The notes under the pieces: generated by a model
Database searches by the model: none
What the model was told of the DNA's origin: nothing
The model's input: the letters and a program-made list of their open reading frames with translations, nothing else
Translations under genes and position numbers: made by a program
Origin: Hsuehochloa calcarea
Taxonomy: Eukaryota > Streptophyta > Magnoliopsida > Poales > Poaceae
Reading direction: 5' to 3'
DNA length: 64,000 nt
Assembly (NCBI GenBank): GCA_036346395.1
Contig: CM070602.1
Location: 21,647,098-21,711,097 of the forward strand
Part shown: piece by piece, positions 46,808 to 58,764 of the stretch
How positions within the stretch are numbered: position 1 is the first letter of the stretch
Layout of the letters: each line of letters opens with the position of its first letter

Positions 46808-49338
46808 ATGATTCTGGACAAGTCTAAAACTCCTTATAAGAAGCAAGGATTAGGATACAATCATGTTCAAAATAATTCTAACCCAAAAGTTACTCAAGTC
46901 TTGGAAAATAGGTTAACTGAATTCAAAACACAACCTGCAAAAACCATATTTAAATCTACAGGTATTGCCCAACCATCTGTTAAGTTTAAGGGTGCTTCTC
47001 CTAGTGGTATTCAGTATCATTGCACCTATTGTAAAAAGGATGGATATTTGATTGAGTTCTGTTGGCGTAGGTTGGAAAATGATAATAAAAATTTTGGTAA
47101 AATTTCATCTAATCAACCTAGAGCTTTTATGAGACATTGTAACATAGAAAAGAAGAAACCTGGTTTAGGATTTGTGTCACATGCTCATCATCATGTTCCT
47201 AGACAGGATAGCTCTCATGTTACTTTAACCATTGCTCATAACAGAACTTCAAATAAAATCAAGGATAGCACTTCTGCTTTGCATACTACTCGTGAGCGTG
47301 CGTCTCGATCTTTGGGTTCCTAAGTCTTGTTTAACTAACTCCAGTATTGAGACACATCGTTCTTCTTTGCCATGATTTTCAGGATTACCGCGGAAAGAGG
47401 AAGGACACGTGGTTCGTCGAATCCGGCTGTTCACGCCACATGACTGAAGATTCAAGATGGTTCACCTCCTTCACGCAGTCGACAGGTGATGATTTTATCA
47501 CCTTTGGAGATGATAAACAAGGGCGGATTGAAGGAACGAGATCGATCATGGTGAACGATAGTTTCATCCTCAAGGACGTCGCTCTTGTGGACAAGCTAAG
47601 GTTTAATTTGTTTTCTGTCTCTCAACTTCTTGATGATGGATATGAGACTAGATTTAAGAAGAATGCTTGTCGGGTGCTTGATTCAACTGGTGAGCTTGTT
47701 TTTGGAATTACTAGAGTTGCTAGGATCTTTGGAGCTGACTTTTCTGAATCTCTTGCTAGTTCTCTCAAATACTTGATTTCATCTTCTTCTTCTGAGTTCT
47801 GGCTTTGGCACCGTCGTTTGGGGCACATTGGTTTTGATCATCTAACGCGAGTTAGCAACCTTGAGCTCATGAGAGGTTTGCCCAAACTCAAAGCCGTCAA
47901 AGATGTTGTTTGTGCGCCCTGTAGGCATGGCAAGTAAGTTATCACCTCACACCCTTCAGTGACTATGGTCGTGACTGACGGACCGGGACAATTGTTTCAT
48001 ATGGATACTGTTGGTCCTGCTAGGGTTCGGTCAGTTGGTGGAAAATGGTACATTCTTATCATAGTCGATGATTTTTCTAGATACACTTGGGTGTTCTTTC
48101 TTGCTTCGAAGGATGAAGCTTTTGATTATTATCATGATCTTGTTCTGCGTTTGGCTTCTGAACTTTCGAGTGCCTTGAGAGTGATCCGCAGTGACAATGG
48201 CACGGAGTTCAAGAATGCCTCGTTTGCTTCTTTTTGTGCTGAGCGTGGAATTGAGCATCAGTTCTCTTCTCCACACATCCCTTAACAAAATGGCGTTGTG
48301 GAAAGGAAGAACAGGACCCTGCTCGAGATGGCTAGGACGATGCTAGATGAGTATAGCACACCGAGGAGGTTTTGGGCCGAAGCTGTTGCTACTGCTTGTC
48401 ATATTGCTAATCGTGTCTTTGTGAGACCTTCTTTGGGTAAGACTGCTTATGAGCTTCGATTTTGTAGAAAACTCTCTATCTCGCACTTTCGAGTCTTTGG
48501 ATCTAAGTGTTTTATTCTCAAAACAGGAAATCTAGATAAATTTGAGTCAAAAACTTTTGATGGTTTATTTCTGGGTTATCCTGCACATTCGAGGGGTTTT
48601 CGGGTTTTTAATGCTGAAACTAATCTTGTTCAGGAGACATGCAACGTCACTTTTGATGAGACTAGCCCTGGAGCTAGATTAGATATTTCAGGTGATACAG
48701 AGGTGACGGAGAGCATATTTATAGAGGAATATGATGAAGGACTCGATGATGTTATTCCACCTGCTGCTGTTGACGCTCCTATTTCAGCACAAGAACCTGC
48801 TGTGACTACTTCGCCTTCAGATGAGGCTCCTGCTGCATCTTCATCATCAGCAGTATCTGCGGAGGTTGAAGAGATGTTTTCTTCTTCGGGTGCACCACTT
48901 CACATTCAAAGGCAGCACCCTCCGGATCAGATGATTGGTAATCTTCATGAGCGAGTCACTCGCTCCAGGTATCATGATCCAAATCTCTACTCCCATTCTG
49001 CATTTATTGCTTCTTTTGAACATCGCGATATATCACATGCTTTATCGGATTCTAGCTGGGTTAATGCCATGCATGAGGAGTTAGAGAATTTTGAGAGGAA
49101 TATGGTTTGGAACCTAGTAGAACCTCCTAGTGGCCATAATGTTATAGGAACACACTGGGTTTTAAAAAACAAACAAAATGAGGATGGTTCTGTAATTAGA
49201 AACAAGGCTAGGTTGGTAGCTCAGGGTTTTAGCCAATTTGAGGGGTTGTATTTTGATGAGACCTTTGCTCCTGTTGCTAGACTAGAAGCCATTCGTATTC
49301 TACTTGCATTTGCTGCATCTAAGGGCTTTAGATTATAA
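46808..49338 (+). pseudogene. Sirevirus-type pol, truncated inside reverse transcriptase
   Basis: A second knuckle CTYCKKDGYLIEFC has Tyr in place of His. The protease site reads WFVESGCSRHMT, with Glu where copia proteases have the catalytic Asp. GAG-pre-integrase 'WLWHRRLGHIGFDHLTRVSN' is followed by TAA (47936) and integrase with 'MDTVGPARV', 'RSDNGTEF' and, after a CAA-to-TAA-like stop at 48283, 'QNGVVERKNRTLLEMARTML'. RT begins 'HWVLKNKQNEDGSVIRNKAR' and breaks off after 'FAASKGFRL' at 49338, before the YVDD motif. The following sequence is hAT, not retroelement. Confidence 0.85.
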
Positions 49339-50016
49339 TACCAAGGAGTCGGAGCACCAAGGAGCTCCCGAGCAGTATGCTACCAAGGAGTCGGAGCACA
49401 AAAAGGACAGCAGGGCGACTTAGTGTAAGCTCTCGCCGTTGCTCCCCTAGTCCTCCTCCAACTCCGACTCCCATTGATGCTTGCCAGTTCTCGCCAAGTA
49501 TGGGAGACTACGGCAGAGATGACCATCATATGGACGGTACTTAGGGCTACGAGGAGTACCAGGGCGGTCCGGAGCCAATGGGGCTCGAGTTCTCTCCGCG
49601 TCCTGAGGCGGCAACATTGGCGGAGTGCAGGCGAAGGCGGATTGCTGGAAGCACATGACCTGGAGCCAGTAAATCCAAGACGACCAAACGGTAGATATCG
49701 CAACCTGTAATTATTGCCAAGCTAAATTATCTGCTCGTACAGCTGCAGGGACAGGGCACTTGAACCGGCACTACAAAGCATGCTTACGCAAGATCGGGGC
49801 GCAGAGCCGAGGGGGAGGAGTACAAGCAGCTAAACTTGAGGCCGATGGCTCTGTAAGTACTAGGTATACAACCGCTTTACTCGTGTGAGAAATTGTTATA
49901 TATAATGTTGCGGAAGATCAACCGATTAGGATGGGTGAAAGTCGCGCGTTCGAAAGAATGATCCAACGTGGCTTTTGCCCACAGTACCAACATGTTAGTA
50001 GGAGAACCACTACATA
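49339..50016 (+). pseudogene. hAT transposase N-terminal part (copy 2)
   Basis: From about 49590 this is a near copy of 35550-35946, including the BED finger (CNYCQAKLSARTAAG, about 49708-49755) and 'FERMIQRGFCPQYQHVSRR'. It also contains about 250 bp upstream (49339-49590, 'PTPTPIDACQFSPSMGDYG') that copy 1 lacks. It ends at ACATA (50012-50016), a one-base variant of the TSD ACATC, where an LTR starts. Frameshifts around 49860-49900 make it more decayed than copy 1. Confidence 0.8.
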
Positions 50017-51770
50017 TGTGGATATCATGGGGATATGCTCCAGATCTTATGATGATGTGACAATTGGCAATGGCGTTAATGGTTTGTCGTTTCACGTGTT
50101 TTTGGCAAAAGAAATGTATTAGGTCTCGGTAGGTCGGACCGCTAGAGGCGTGATCGACCGGTCAAGATCGGTCTGACCGGCGCTAGCGGCGGTCGGACCG
50201 GCAATGTCAGAAAGTGGTGGATTGAGTTGGGCCAAAAATAGAGGGTGTAGGCAAGAGACGAGATTCTATTGCACTTGGTCCTATAATTTTTGGAGTCTCC
50301 AGTCAAAAGTTCTAATGGTTTGAAAATTACAGTAGGTTTCGGTTTTCCAGAGAGGAAAAATGGCTAAATCGGTGGCGATCGATCGGCCCATAGGTGGCGG
50401 TCGGGCCGGCGAGTAATGATCGAACCAGCCCTAGGGCGGTCGACCGGTTTCACTGGTTAAATCGCCCGTCGTGGCGGCGATATTCGATGTTAGGTCAAAG
50501 TCATGAGTTTCAGGGCATATATATTGCATGATGCATGTTTTGACTAACATGGGTCAAGTTGTGAAGAACTTGTTTCCAAATTCGGTTTACTTGTCTATTG
50601 TTGTGCAGGTTGCTTGGTGGTCAACGACGGTCAGCAGCGAGGATGATCGGGACTAGGCTTGGAGAGCCGAGGTCGAGCGATCGGCGATGCTTGGTGAGTC
50701 AATGTACTCAAGTGTGGTGCAAGATGGACAAGGGTGACCTATTGGCTAATCCGAGTCGCAAGATGGTGCTAGGTGTAGCTAGTTAGGTCAAGGGGTGTTA
50801 AAGACGGCGCATTAAAATGCGTGCATAAGTGTCCCGTTTGTTTTGGGCCTTAATGGGAGTTCAATTAAGTCAAACTTTTAGAAGGTATAAGCCTCCACTA
50901 TAAATAGGAGGGAGGTGGCTGCACCTCCTCTTCGTCTCTTTTGCTATTTTTGTAAACCCTAATTTTCTTAGGGAGAGCTTTTGTGGAGACTAGGGTTCTT
51001 GATAGTTTGATGTGATTTTCGTGCTCTTGGATTGAGCATTGTCCTCCATTGATGGAGAGGTTGTAAGCCCATATCATATCAATCAATGAAAGAAAAGTTT
51101 GATCAATGTTTTGTCTCATTGCGTTCTTTCTCTATATTTGATGATTTTGAGTATTTCTTTGATCAGCGAGTTTTTGATTGAATTCTTCACATGAGCTAGC
51201 TTGCTGTGACGTGTGGGAACCTATCTAGGATCATCTTGATCATCAATCACCCACGAGCAAGATCTTGGATCAAGTTTTCGTTTTGACCCTGTTTTGAACC
51301 CTTTTTCGATCAAATGGAAAAGGATCTTTATTCTTCCAAGAATTATCACAATCTTCGATTGGAATAGCTTCCTGATATCATAGATAAGGTGTGTTCCAAG
51401 TTTTATCAAGTTTGGAGTTGTGGATCAAAAGTTTCATCTCTTTGCAACTTCGTCATCAGGCTATTTGATGCATTACGGAGGCCGGTCGAGACCGGCCCGA
51501 CATCACCGGCCGAGCCGTGAAGCAATCGATCCTACCGCCCTTGAGCAGTGATTCGGCCGTGATCTCTGAGATTTGTTATCTTGTGTTGGATCTTGTGTAG
51601 TATTGCTTAGGGGTTTGTATTACATTCAATATTAGTCTTTCGCTGTATTGATATACTGATCTTCATAGCTTCCATAGCTACTGGAGTGAAATTTGTGTTG
51701 AATCCATTATTTGTGAAAAAGTGAGCGTGCTCCTATTCACCCCCCCTCTAGTCGCCTTTTCGGTCCAACA
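50017..51770 (+). repeat. Sirevirus-type LTR (1754 bp), solo in structure, TSD ACATA/ACATC
   Basis: TGTGGATATCATGGGG... to ...CGGTCCAACA, flanked by ACATA (50012-50016) and ACATC (51771-51775). It is colinear with the interrupted LTR at 35947-45018. It carries CGGTCNGACCG motifs (50140-50215, 50385-50440) and a TATA box TATAAATAGG (50899-50908). No PBS follows it; hAT codons resume at once, as for a solo LTR or the 3' LTR of a complete insertion. Confidence 0.9.
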
Positions 51771-53335
51771 ACATCTGATATTTTACGGATATATCATAAG
51801 GAACTAGCAGAGCTAAAAGAACTATTCCTACAAGTTCAGTTCTCTTTTGCTATAACTTCGGATATTTGGACATCATCACACCAGAGAAGTGCATACCTTA
51901 GTGTTGTAGCCCATTATTTAGACGACTGTTACAAGCTAAACACGAGAGTCATAGGGTTTAAGGTAATTAACGAATCACACACGGGAGAGGCCATTGCCGA
52001 GCGTATACTACGCATACTTGATGATTTTAAGATAGATAATAATATTGCTTCTATAACTCTTGATAACGCATCAGCGAACACTACTGCTATGAACATCCTC
52101 ACCCCAAGATTGTAGACATATATTGGTGGTTATGTTCTCCACCAGAGATGTGTATGCCATATCTTGAACCTTGTTGTTCAAGATGGTATGCAATCGATTA
52201 GCAGATTTTTGAACTGTGTCCGCGACGCCGTTCGCTACCTCACAAATTCCCCACAAGTGGCAGCTAGGTTCGCGGAGTACTACTATGCGGCCAATGGGAA
52301 GGAGTCAAGAAAATTCGGTCTTGACATGAAGGTGAGGTGGAACTCGACCTATATTATGTTAAAGAAGTTACAAGGGTATGAACATGTCATATCCATTTTT
52401 GTCAATGCTGACTCTCAAGACAATGAATTAGTAGTTACTAATTCAGATTGGCAGATTGCTAGTCATTTTTGAGAGTTTTTAAAACCTTTTTATAAAGCAA
52501 CAAAGATGTTATCTGGTGTTTATTACACTATCTCTCCCTTAGTTATAGAATTTATTTGGTTAATTGCAGATAAGATTGCCAAATCTAGGAAGGGTCCCCT
52601 TTTAGGTCATGCTGTCGCACTAATGGAGGAAAAATTTATTAAATATTTCGGTTCTATTTCACACGTGTATTGCTTTGCTATTATTTTTGATACTATGAAA
52701 AAAGTTGCCAGGTTTGCAGATCGGTATGGAGGGAATAGGTGAATGCCTCGGTCTTGATTACTTGGAAGCTTTCGCACATGTCAAAGAGGGGCTTTTTCGT
52801 GTTTTCCACATGTATCATGACAAATTCGGCAGCAGCGTGAGATCGGAGGCCTCACAGCACACACAATAAGGAAAGAAAAGCTTGACATCCCACTTGTGGA
52901 AGAAACTAAAGGGCAAGTCCAGTTCTTCGTCCTCTCAGTCTCAGGCAACCCCCTTGTGGAATTCTGTCTCAGAGCTAAACCACTACGTGGAGCATGATTT
53001 TGCAAACATCGATCCTGATCTTTCCGGTAGAAAGATGGACTTGCTCGAGTGGTGGAAGAACAACAAGCAGATATTTCCTGTGTTGTCATATTTCGCACGG
53101 GATGTTCTGCTGGTGCCGGTGTCCACTGTCTCTTCAGAAGCAACGTTCAGCATGACAGGGAGAATAATTGAAGAAAGAAGATCATCACTCACGCCTAGAA
53201 TGGTGGAGGCAATTACATGCGCCAAGGACTGGAAATTGGCTAAAGAGCGGCAACAACATCAACTGGAGGATCTTGAGATCGTGCAGGCGTACGCTGACCT
53301 CGAACGGATGAACGATCTCGACATTAATGAGTAGC
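51771..53335 (+). pseudogene. hAT transposase, catalytic and dimerisation regions
   Basis: Continues the frame cut at 35946. Seen in order: 'AITSDIWTSSHQRSAYLSVV' with the first catalytic Asp, 'SITLDNASANTTAMN' with the second, 'LHQRCVCHILNLVVQDG' (hAT Cys/His motif), 'MKVRWNSTYIMLKKL', and the C-terminal dimerisation domain 'LEWWKNNKQIFPVLSYFARD' with 'VSTVSSEATFSMTGRIIEER' (53040-53190), ending at TAG 53333. Stops at about 52113 and 52470 and a frame change near 52740-52880 disable it. It is part of a transposon, not a domesticated gene, since TIRs and TSD flank it. Confidence 0.9.
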
Positions 53336-53782
53336 TAATATGTACGCATGTTGTTACTGTACTCTTTTCCTTACTCGGGGACCCCACTCTGGGGCGTAAG
53401 GTTTTTAACGAGGCAATAACATTGTATCTGTAAAATATCAAGAAAAAAAATCAATTTTTTCTCGAAATATTTACGTGCCCATGTTTTTACCAATTAATTG
53501 AATTTTAACTAGTTTTTAATGAGATGAGTACAAGACGAATGAAGATGGCGGTCACCGCCACCTCCACCGTCTATAGTTATTTCGGGCTGGGCTTGGGGCA
53601 CAGACGCGGCAGCGATCCCAAAGACGATGGGCTTTGGGCGTGCACGGCTGGCCGGAGGCGAGGTGGGCTGGCACGACACGGCACGACGGGGTGACCGGGC
53701 CGAGCCGGCACGCCACAACACGGCCGGCACGGTGGGCCGGTAGGCCGGCACGGCCTAGCCCAATGCCCACCTCTATGTGAGG

Positions 53783-55278
53783 GGATGGCTTCGGCTGCCC
53801 TTATCTCTTGCATTCCCTCTCTCGTAGAACTATTGAGCTATGGACCTTTCATCCAATGGGTGGTTCGGCTACTATACTCTGGATTTTTATGATTAAGCTA
53901 AGTCGGTATACGTGGGTAATCGGATTTTAAAAATATTGGGTGATAAGACCCACTAGAGGTGAAATGGTACATATTTACTTAGGTAGGCTTGAGAACCTTG
54001 ATGATCAGGGTGCCGACTGACTTAGATTGGTCTAGGAACCATGATAATTTTTACGAAATCTGTCGGCAATATCTTTTATTCTAACCCTATTCTCTCACTT
54101 TTGGTTTGCTAATCGTTTTATGTGTTTTTGACGAACGATGGAAATGTGGATCGAGGGATGGTTCAATGGGCTGACGATATATGGATATGATTGCAAGGAG
54201 GATTTGCGAATTGTCATGCAAGGTTTTATTTTAATCTTTTTACTTGAAGTTTTGTAATTTTTATTGTGCTATGATGTAAATAATTCTTGTAATTAATTTA
54301 GCGACTAGATTATTGTTTTATTCAACTTGTAAAGAATCTTTGTATATGACTCTGAGATTAATCTTTGTAATTTTTATTGTGGAAGGGATGCGGGCTAGGC
54401 CGAAAGGGTGGAAAAAGAAAATAGGCTAAGGAATTCTGTCCGAAGGAAAATGGAAAAGAAACTGATTTAAGAATTTAGAAGAAAAAAAAAAAGGTTGAAA
54501 TACAAAAGAGACAAAATAAATTGCAAATAAATTCAAAAATTCAAACAAATTCATCCGAACACTAGGAACCTAACTAATACTGTTTTTCATTTAATGAATG
54601 TTTACATTAGTGAAATTAAATATTTACATTTCAGAAATTCACAAATTAGCTTTATTAATTCAAGAAAAATTAGTGGAATTTTTCATAAACATAAACTATG
54701 TAAAAGTTTTTTTTTTAAAAAAAAAAAAAACCTAAAATTTGAAATGTTACAACAACCCTCTTGCATAGCGAGTTCCAAGACGAAAGATGTTCACTTAAGG
54801 AGTTGTACTCTACCTAATGATGTAAGCGGTAAATCGGTAACCAGCAATACATGACCGATATATGATCGTCCTTCCCCTTTAGAAATGAGCTGGAAGAGCT
54901 CGAGATTCCAAGCGGTCAGCAAGCAAAAAATCCAGCAAGTCGCGCAAGATACAGCTCATCAGTTCAATTATTAATGTACCCTCGTAACAACATTTTCTCT
55001 TCTTTTCATCGTCATCAACAAACAACACACCCGCCAATATCATATCACCGTTCCCCACACCCCATACACCCTGCCGATGCAAGCTATCAAAACTATTACA
55101 TACACGTGCTAATTCCTGTCCTACACTATGGTTGAATTTTGAATGGCAGCTACCTGTTGGATTGCCAAAAAAAAATCTCTTTTGTGAGAGCCCTCTGACA
55201 AGGTAAATGGCATCGCTGGATGGTTACTGGATTTCTACTCAACAATGATAACATGGATAGGACACAGGAATGGTACAG
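53783..55278. other. Intergenic sequence and 3' flank of the NAD+ transporter gene
   Basis: 53783-54870 is AT-rich with A/T homopolymer runs (54480-54495, 54708-54730) and no supported ORF. 54880-55278 is probably the 3' UTR of the transporter gene on the minus strand; I could not pick a poly(A) signal with confidence. Confidence 0.4.
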
Positions 55279-58200
55279 TCAATGCTTCAGCGGTTGGGGG
55301 TGCTCTTCAGGCTCGGGAGGGAATACATCGAGAAGGAACCTATGAATCATCTCGAAGCTGGTGAATGTTATCACTGCAGCAGGAGTTGTCCGCAACAGAT
55401 TTGTGGCGCATCCGCGGTAGAAGCCAGCCACACCATCTCTATGATGAACCTTTTTGATGCAGTCTATTACACCTTTGTATCTTGCCTCGGAGTGTGCTCC
55501 CTGCTCTTGCAGCCTTGATCGAACAACCTGTGAGTGATAAAAATCTACATATAACCAACCCAAGAAGTAAATACACAGAACATTGTTCTGTACGGGGTCA
55601 GACGGTCAGTATATTCAAACCAAGACTGGAGTAGATCAAAATTGCAGAGAATCGACTTTATACCTCATGAGGATATGTCAAGGTTGACGCAGCTACTTTT
55701 GCCAGAGACGAAGCAACAGCAACATCACCAAAACTTAATGCTTCAACAGTAGTATTATCTGTTAAAGCATTATACTGTCATAGGTTTGTAGAGGCCATGT
55801 GCATTTATATGCATCTTTATGTGAAGACAATGTGTTTGACAGTAATACCTCGCTCAGCCAGATAAGCTTTCATCTTCTCGTATGCAGGGAACTGGATGGC
55901 AACATGGCTTATACCAGCTAAGGCAGGGACGAGCCCACTTTTGGAAAGAAAAATATAAGCAAGTATATCAAAACACAAAATCATCAAACATTGTCAAATG
56001 TTTTACAACAATAGACTTCCATGGAAAGCTACCTGTATAGTCCACGGATGCCTTCCTCATGCGCTATTCTCCTCAATGCAGCAAGTGTACCTTTGTATGG
56101 GATCACCCCAGCTCTTATTCCTTGGGTCTACAAAAAGAAACATATTGTTGTTGTGGACAGGAATTCAAATATCATATTGGAAATATTACTTCTAGGTATG
56201 GAATGTAGGTGTGGGTCGCTTAATACAAAATAGGTGAAAGAAAGACCCGAAAAAATTCACCATATTTAGAAACACACTAGCTAATGATGGTTCCATTTCA
56301 AACTGGATTGCATTCAGTTCGTGTGCAGCCCCAGCCAACATTGTGAAGGAACTAGGAATTGCCAAGATATTTTTGAAATAATTGTGTTATTTTTGGCTAA
56401 TCAAAGTATTTTGGTAGCAGACATTTTCTACTTGCAATTATGTTGCTTCAGGTCTACTACTGCTCAAGACAAGTATGAAGCATAGCATACCTGAAATCTT
56501 GTCTTGACAACCCAAAGTGGATTTGTTGCAATTGTAGTTGCAGCTCCAGCACATGATGCAGCAATAACATTTGCACCTAGAGAGAGTTGATGGCTTCCGT
56601 CTACAATATAAATGTATGGTACCACTTAAGAACTGATAAGCGGTATGCTAACAAGTCATAGGCAGGGTAAAGCACTAACCATTGGAAGAAAGCAAGCTTT
56701 TAAGCTGCTCATACACAGTGAAGTAGACCTGCGCATTAATAAGGAAATTATTACCTCCACAACAGAATATGGACATTTGATTAATTTGTGGTAAAACTGT
56801 ACAAACACACCAGTTAACCTACCCACGTACACGTGCACACAGAAAAAACATACAGTAATTATTGTGAGCATCCTTGTATGTTTTCTTTAAGAAAATTATG
56901 TGCCCCCTTTTAGTAGAAATGGAGCTACAAATATAGGAGGTAAATACTCACCGCCCAGTTAGGCAAAAGTGCCAGAACAGTCGGGGAGAGACCACGATAC
57001 ATTCCCCGAAAACCCTCCCGCTGAGCAATCTGTTGTAAGGTCCCAATAATAACACTACCTAATAATGATAGAACATAGAACTGATGTGATAAACCTTAGT
57101 TTTCTAAGACATTATGAAAGGTAACCAAGAGTAGAAAAGCAACTTTAGTCCAGTACACAGATGTTATGCATATAATATGCTAAGCATCAAACTTCTAGAT
57201 GCAAAGATGAAAATTCAATAGTAATAAGCATCAAGAAAGCACATCGTCCATGCATCCAGGCTGTTTTCCACGTGCATGGGATGAGCTGCTGGCATTCTTC
57301 AAGAGTATCCTTAGGCACAGCTATGCTCATAGTCATAGCATCCGTGTCAGCATACTTGCAGTTAAAACATTTTTGCATTCACAGCACGCATGTCATCATA
57401 AGTTCTAGGCAATGTAAGCTTAGCACATCTCAACTTATAATCTCAGAAAAAACCAAGCTTGGGAATATTAGCAATGCTATATTTTACCCATGCACATAAT
57501 GAAACAATTATTTCCCATATAGAAAAACCAATACATAATCAGCATCTAAAACAAACTATAGGCAGATAGTGCCCACATGTACAGGAGGTCCTAATGGCAT
57601 TCCTCAAGTGTTCATGTGTTCTCCATGCGTTTCAAGTGCGTGAATGAATTCCGCAGCTACTGATAGTATGTTTTTTGCATGCTTTTTTCAACTAAACATG
57701 CACGGTTCTGTAGGTTCCCAACAATCCCACCTCAACACGTGATGCATCCCATATGCATGGAAACACCAATATATTCCACCCATGCAGAGCCGTAATAAGT
57801 GACTTTTACACAAGACAGGAACCAATAAGAAGGCTGAGGATGAGACAACCATCCAAACAAGCGATTCGAACCGATGACGAGACAACCGTCCAAACAAGCG
57901 ATTAGAACCATTATGGCATCTAAAAGCAGATTTTCCGTTACCAACACGGATTCCTCTCGCTTCCCAGAATCTTGGATGCTCCAAGAGAGGGCACACACTA
58001 AAACAAAGCACAAAATTCACATTGGTTTACTACATGACGTGCCCTCCATGCAGACACACTCCATTCTCACCGGTGTATGCACTCCTGTATCGATTCTCCT
58101 GCATCCTCAGCATACCTCATTAAGCCCAGCATAAAACTTGTAGCCCCTAACAGATTCATGTAGTGTGCTAACACTAGATCAACAAATTGAAGCAAAATTC

Positions 58201-58545
58201 GAAAGAATTCCTCCGAGAAAATGCTCACCTCCTATTGTGCCGGTGGCTAGCTTGGGCCAACCGTGCACCTGGAACCTCGTCTTGATCACATCGAGAGGAC
58301 ACACGAACGTCGCCGCTACCACACCTGCGCACAAGCCCCCAAATCCAGCACTTCAGATAGACCCCAAACCGAATTAACAAACCACAAGGCCGAAATGGAT
58401 AGAGCTCTAGGGCCATGTTACCGGCGGAGGCGCCGGCGACGGCGTGGCAGAGGAGCCCGCGGGCGGAGGTGGTGGCGTGGTGGTTCTGCGAGGAAGACGC
58501 GGACGGCAGCGCCGGCGCCGGCGAGGTCGCGACGTCCCCGGGCAT
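55279..58545 (-). CDS. NDT1: Mitochondrial-carrier-family NAD+ transporter, 9 exons, 337 aa
   Basis: Predicted antiporter that imports NAD+ into organelles in exchange for ADP/AMP, as characterised for Arabidopsis NDT1/NDT2. Coding exons on the minus strand: 58545-58422, 58324-58229, 57058-56952, 56728-56680, 56600-56491, 56127-56033, 55937-55849, 55758-55664, 55527-55279; all GT-AG, 1014 nt, no stop. Three carrier repeats are visible, each with its signature: 'CPLDVIKTRFQVHG', 'NPLWVVKTRFQ' and 'YPHEVVRSRLQEQG', each followed later by the second half ('EGFRGMYRGLSP', 'EGIRGLYSG', 'DGVAGFYRG'). The C-terminus 'RTTPAAVITFTSFEMIHRF' is typical of NDT proteins. The ATG at 58545 was chosen because it opens MPGDVATSPAPA in frame; upstream the frame has no ATG. 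A short disordered N-terminus precedes the carrier core. Confidence 0.95.
57838..57912. repeat. 36-bp direct repeat in an intron of the transporter gene
   Basis: GATGAGACAACCATCCAAAC and its near copy GATGACGAGACAACCGTCC follow each other, each with AAGCGATT.GAACC. The unit is about 36 bp and there are two copies. The rest of this 1.17-kb intron shows no transposon ends. Confidence 0.7.
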
Positions 58546-58748
58546 CTCGCTCACTTCCCCGATCTGCGCCTGCGGCACGACTCTACGGCTAGGGCCCCCT
58601 CCTCCCGCGTGAGAAGCACGGCGCAAGGAAGTCAGCGGCTGCTCCCGCGGCGGCGCCCGATCGCATCGCCCGTCGCCGGCGACGGTGGGCGGAGGCGGCG
58701 CCTAGGGTTAGGGTTTGGGATCTGAGGCGGGAGGGGTGGGCATTGGAG

Positions 58749-58764
58749 CGGGATATTTTTAAGC
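58749..58764 (-). promoter_or_regulatory. Possible TATA element of the transporter gene
   Basis: On the minus strand CTTAAAAATATCCC lies about 205-220 bases upstream of the ATG in otherwise GC-rich sequence, which would allow a 5' UTR of about 175 bases. It is only a weak match. Confidence 0.35.

Larger units (their letters stand above)
35360..53774 (+). mobile_element. hAT transposon expanded by nested retrotransposons (8-bp TSD ATGTGAGG)
   Basis: ATGTGAGG occurs at 35352-35359 and 53775-53782. The element starts TAGAGTTGGGG and ends ...AATGCCCACCTCT, whose inverse AGAGGTGGGCATT is a typical plant hAT terminus. Both subterminal regions (35390-35560 and 53590-53770) are full of GGCCGG/GGGCC phrases. 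Between them are hAT transposase parts at 35560-35946, 49440-50016 and 51771-53335, separated by a Sirevirus-type element and a gypsy element. Without the insertions it would be roughly 3 kb. Confidence 0.8.

Noticed and set aside
52882..53334. A domesticated DAYSLEEPER-type host gene
   Set aside because: The frame is only the dimerisation end of a hAT transposase with upstream stops, inside an element with TIRs and TSD.
58546..58626. N-terminal extension of the NAD+ transporter upstream of 58545
   Set aside because: The frame is open but has no ATG; the first ATG in frame is at 58545.
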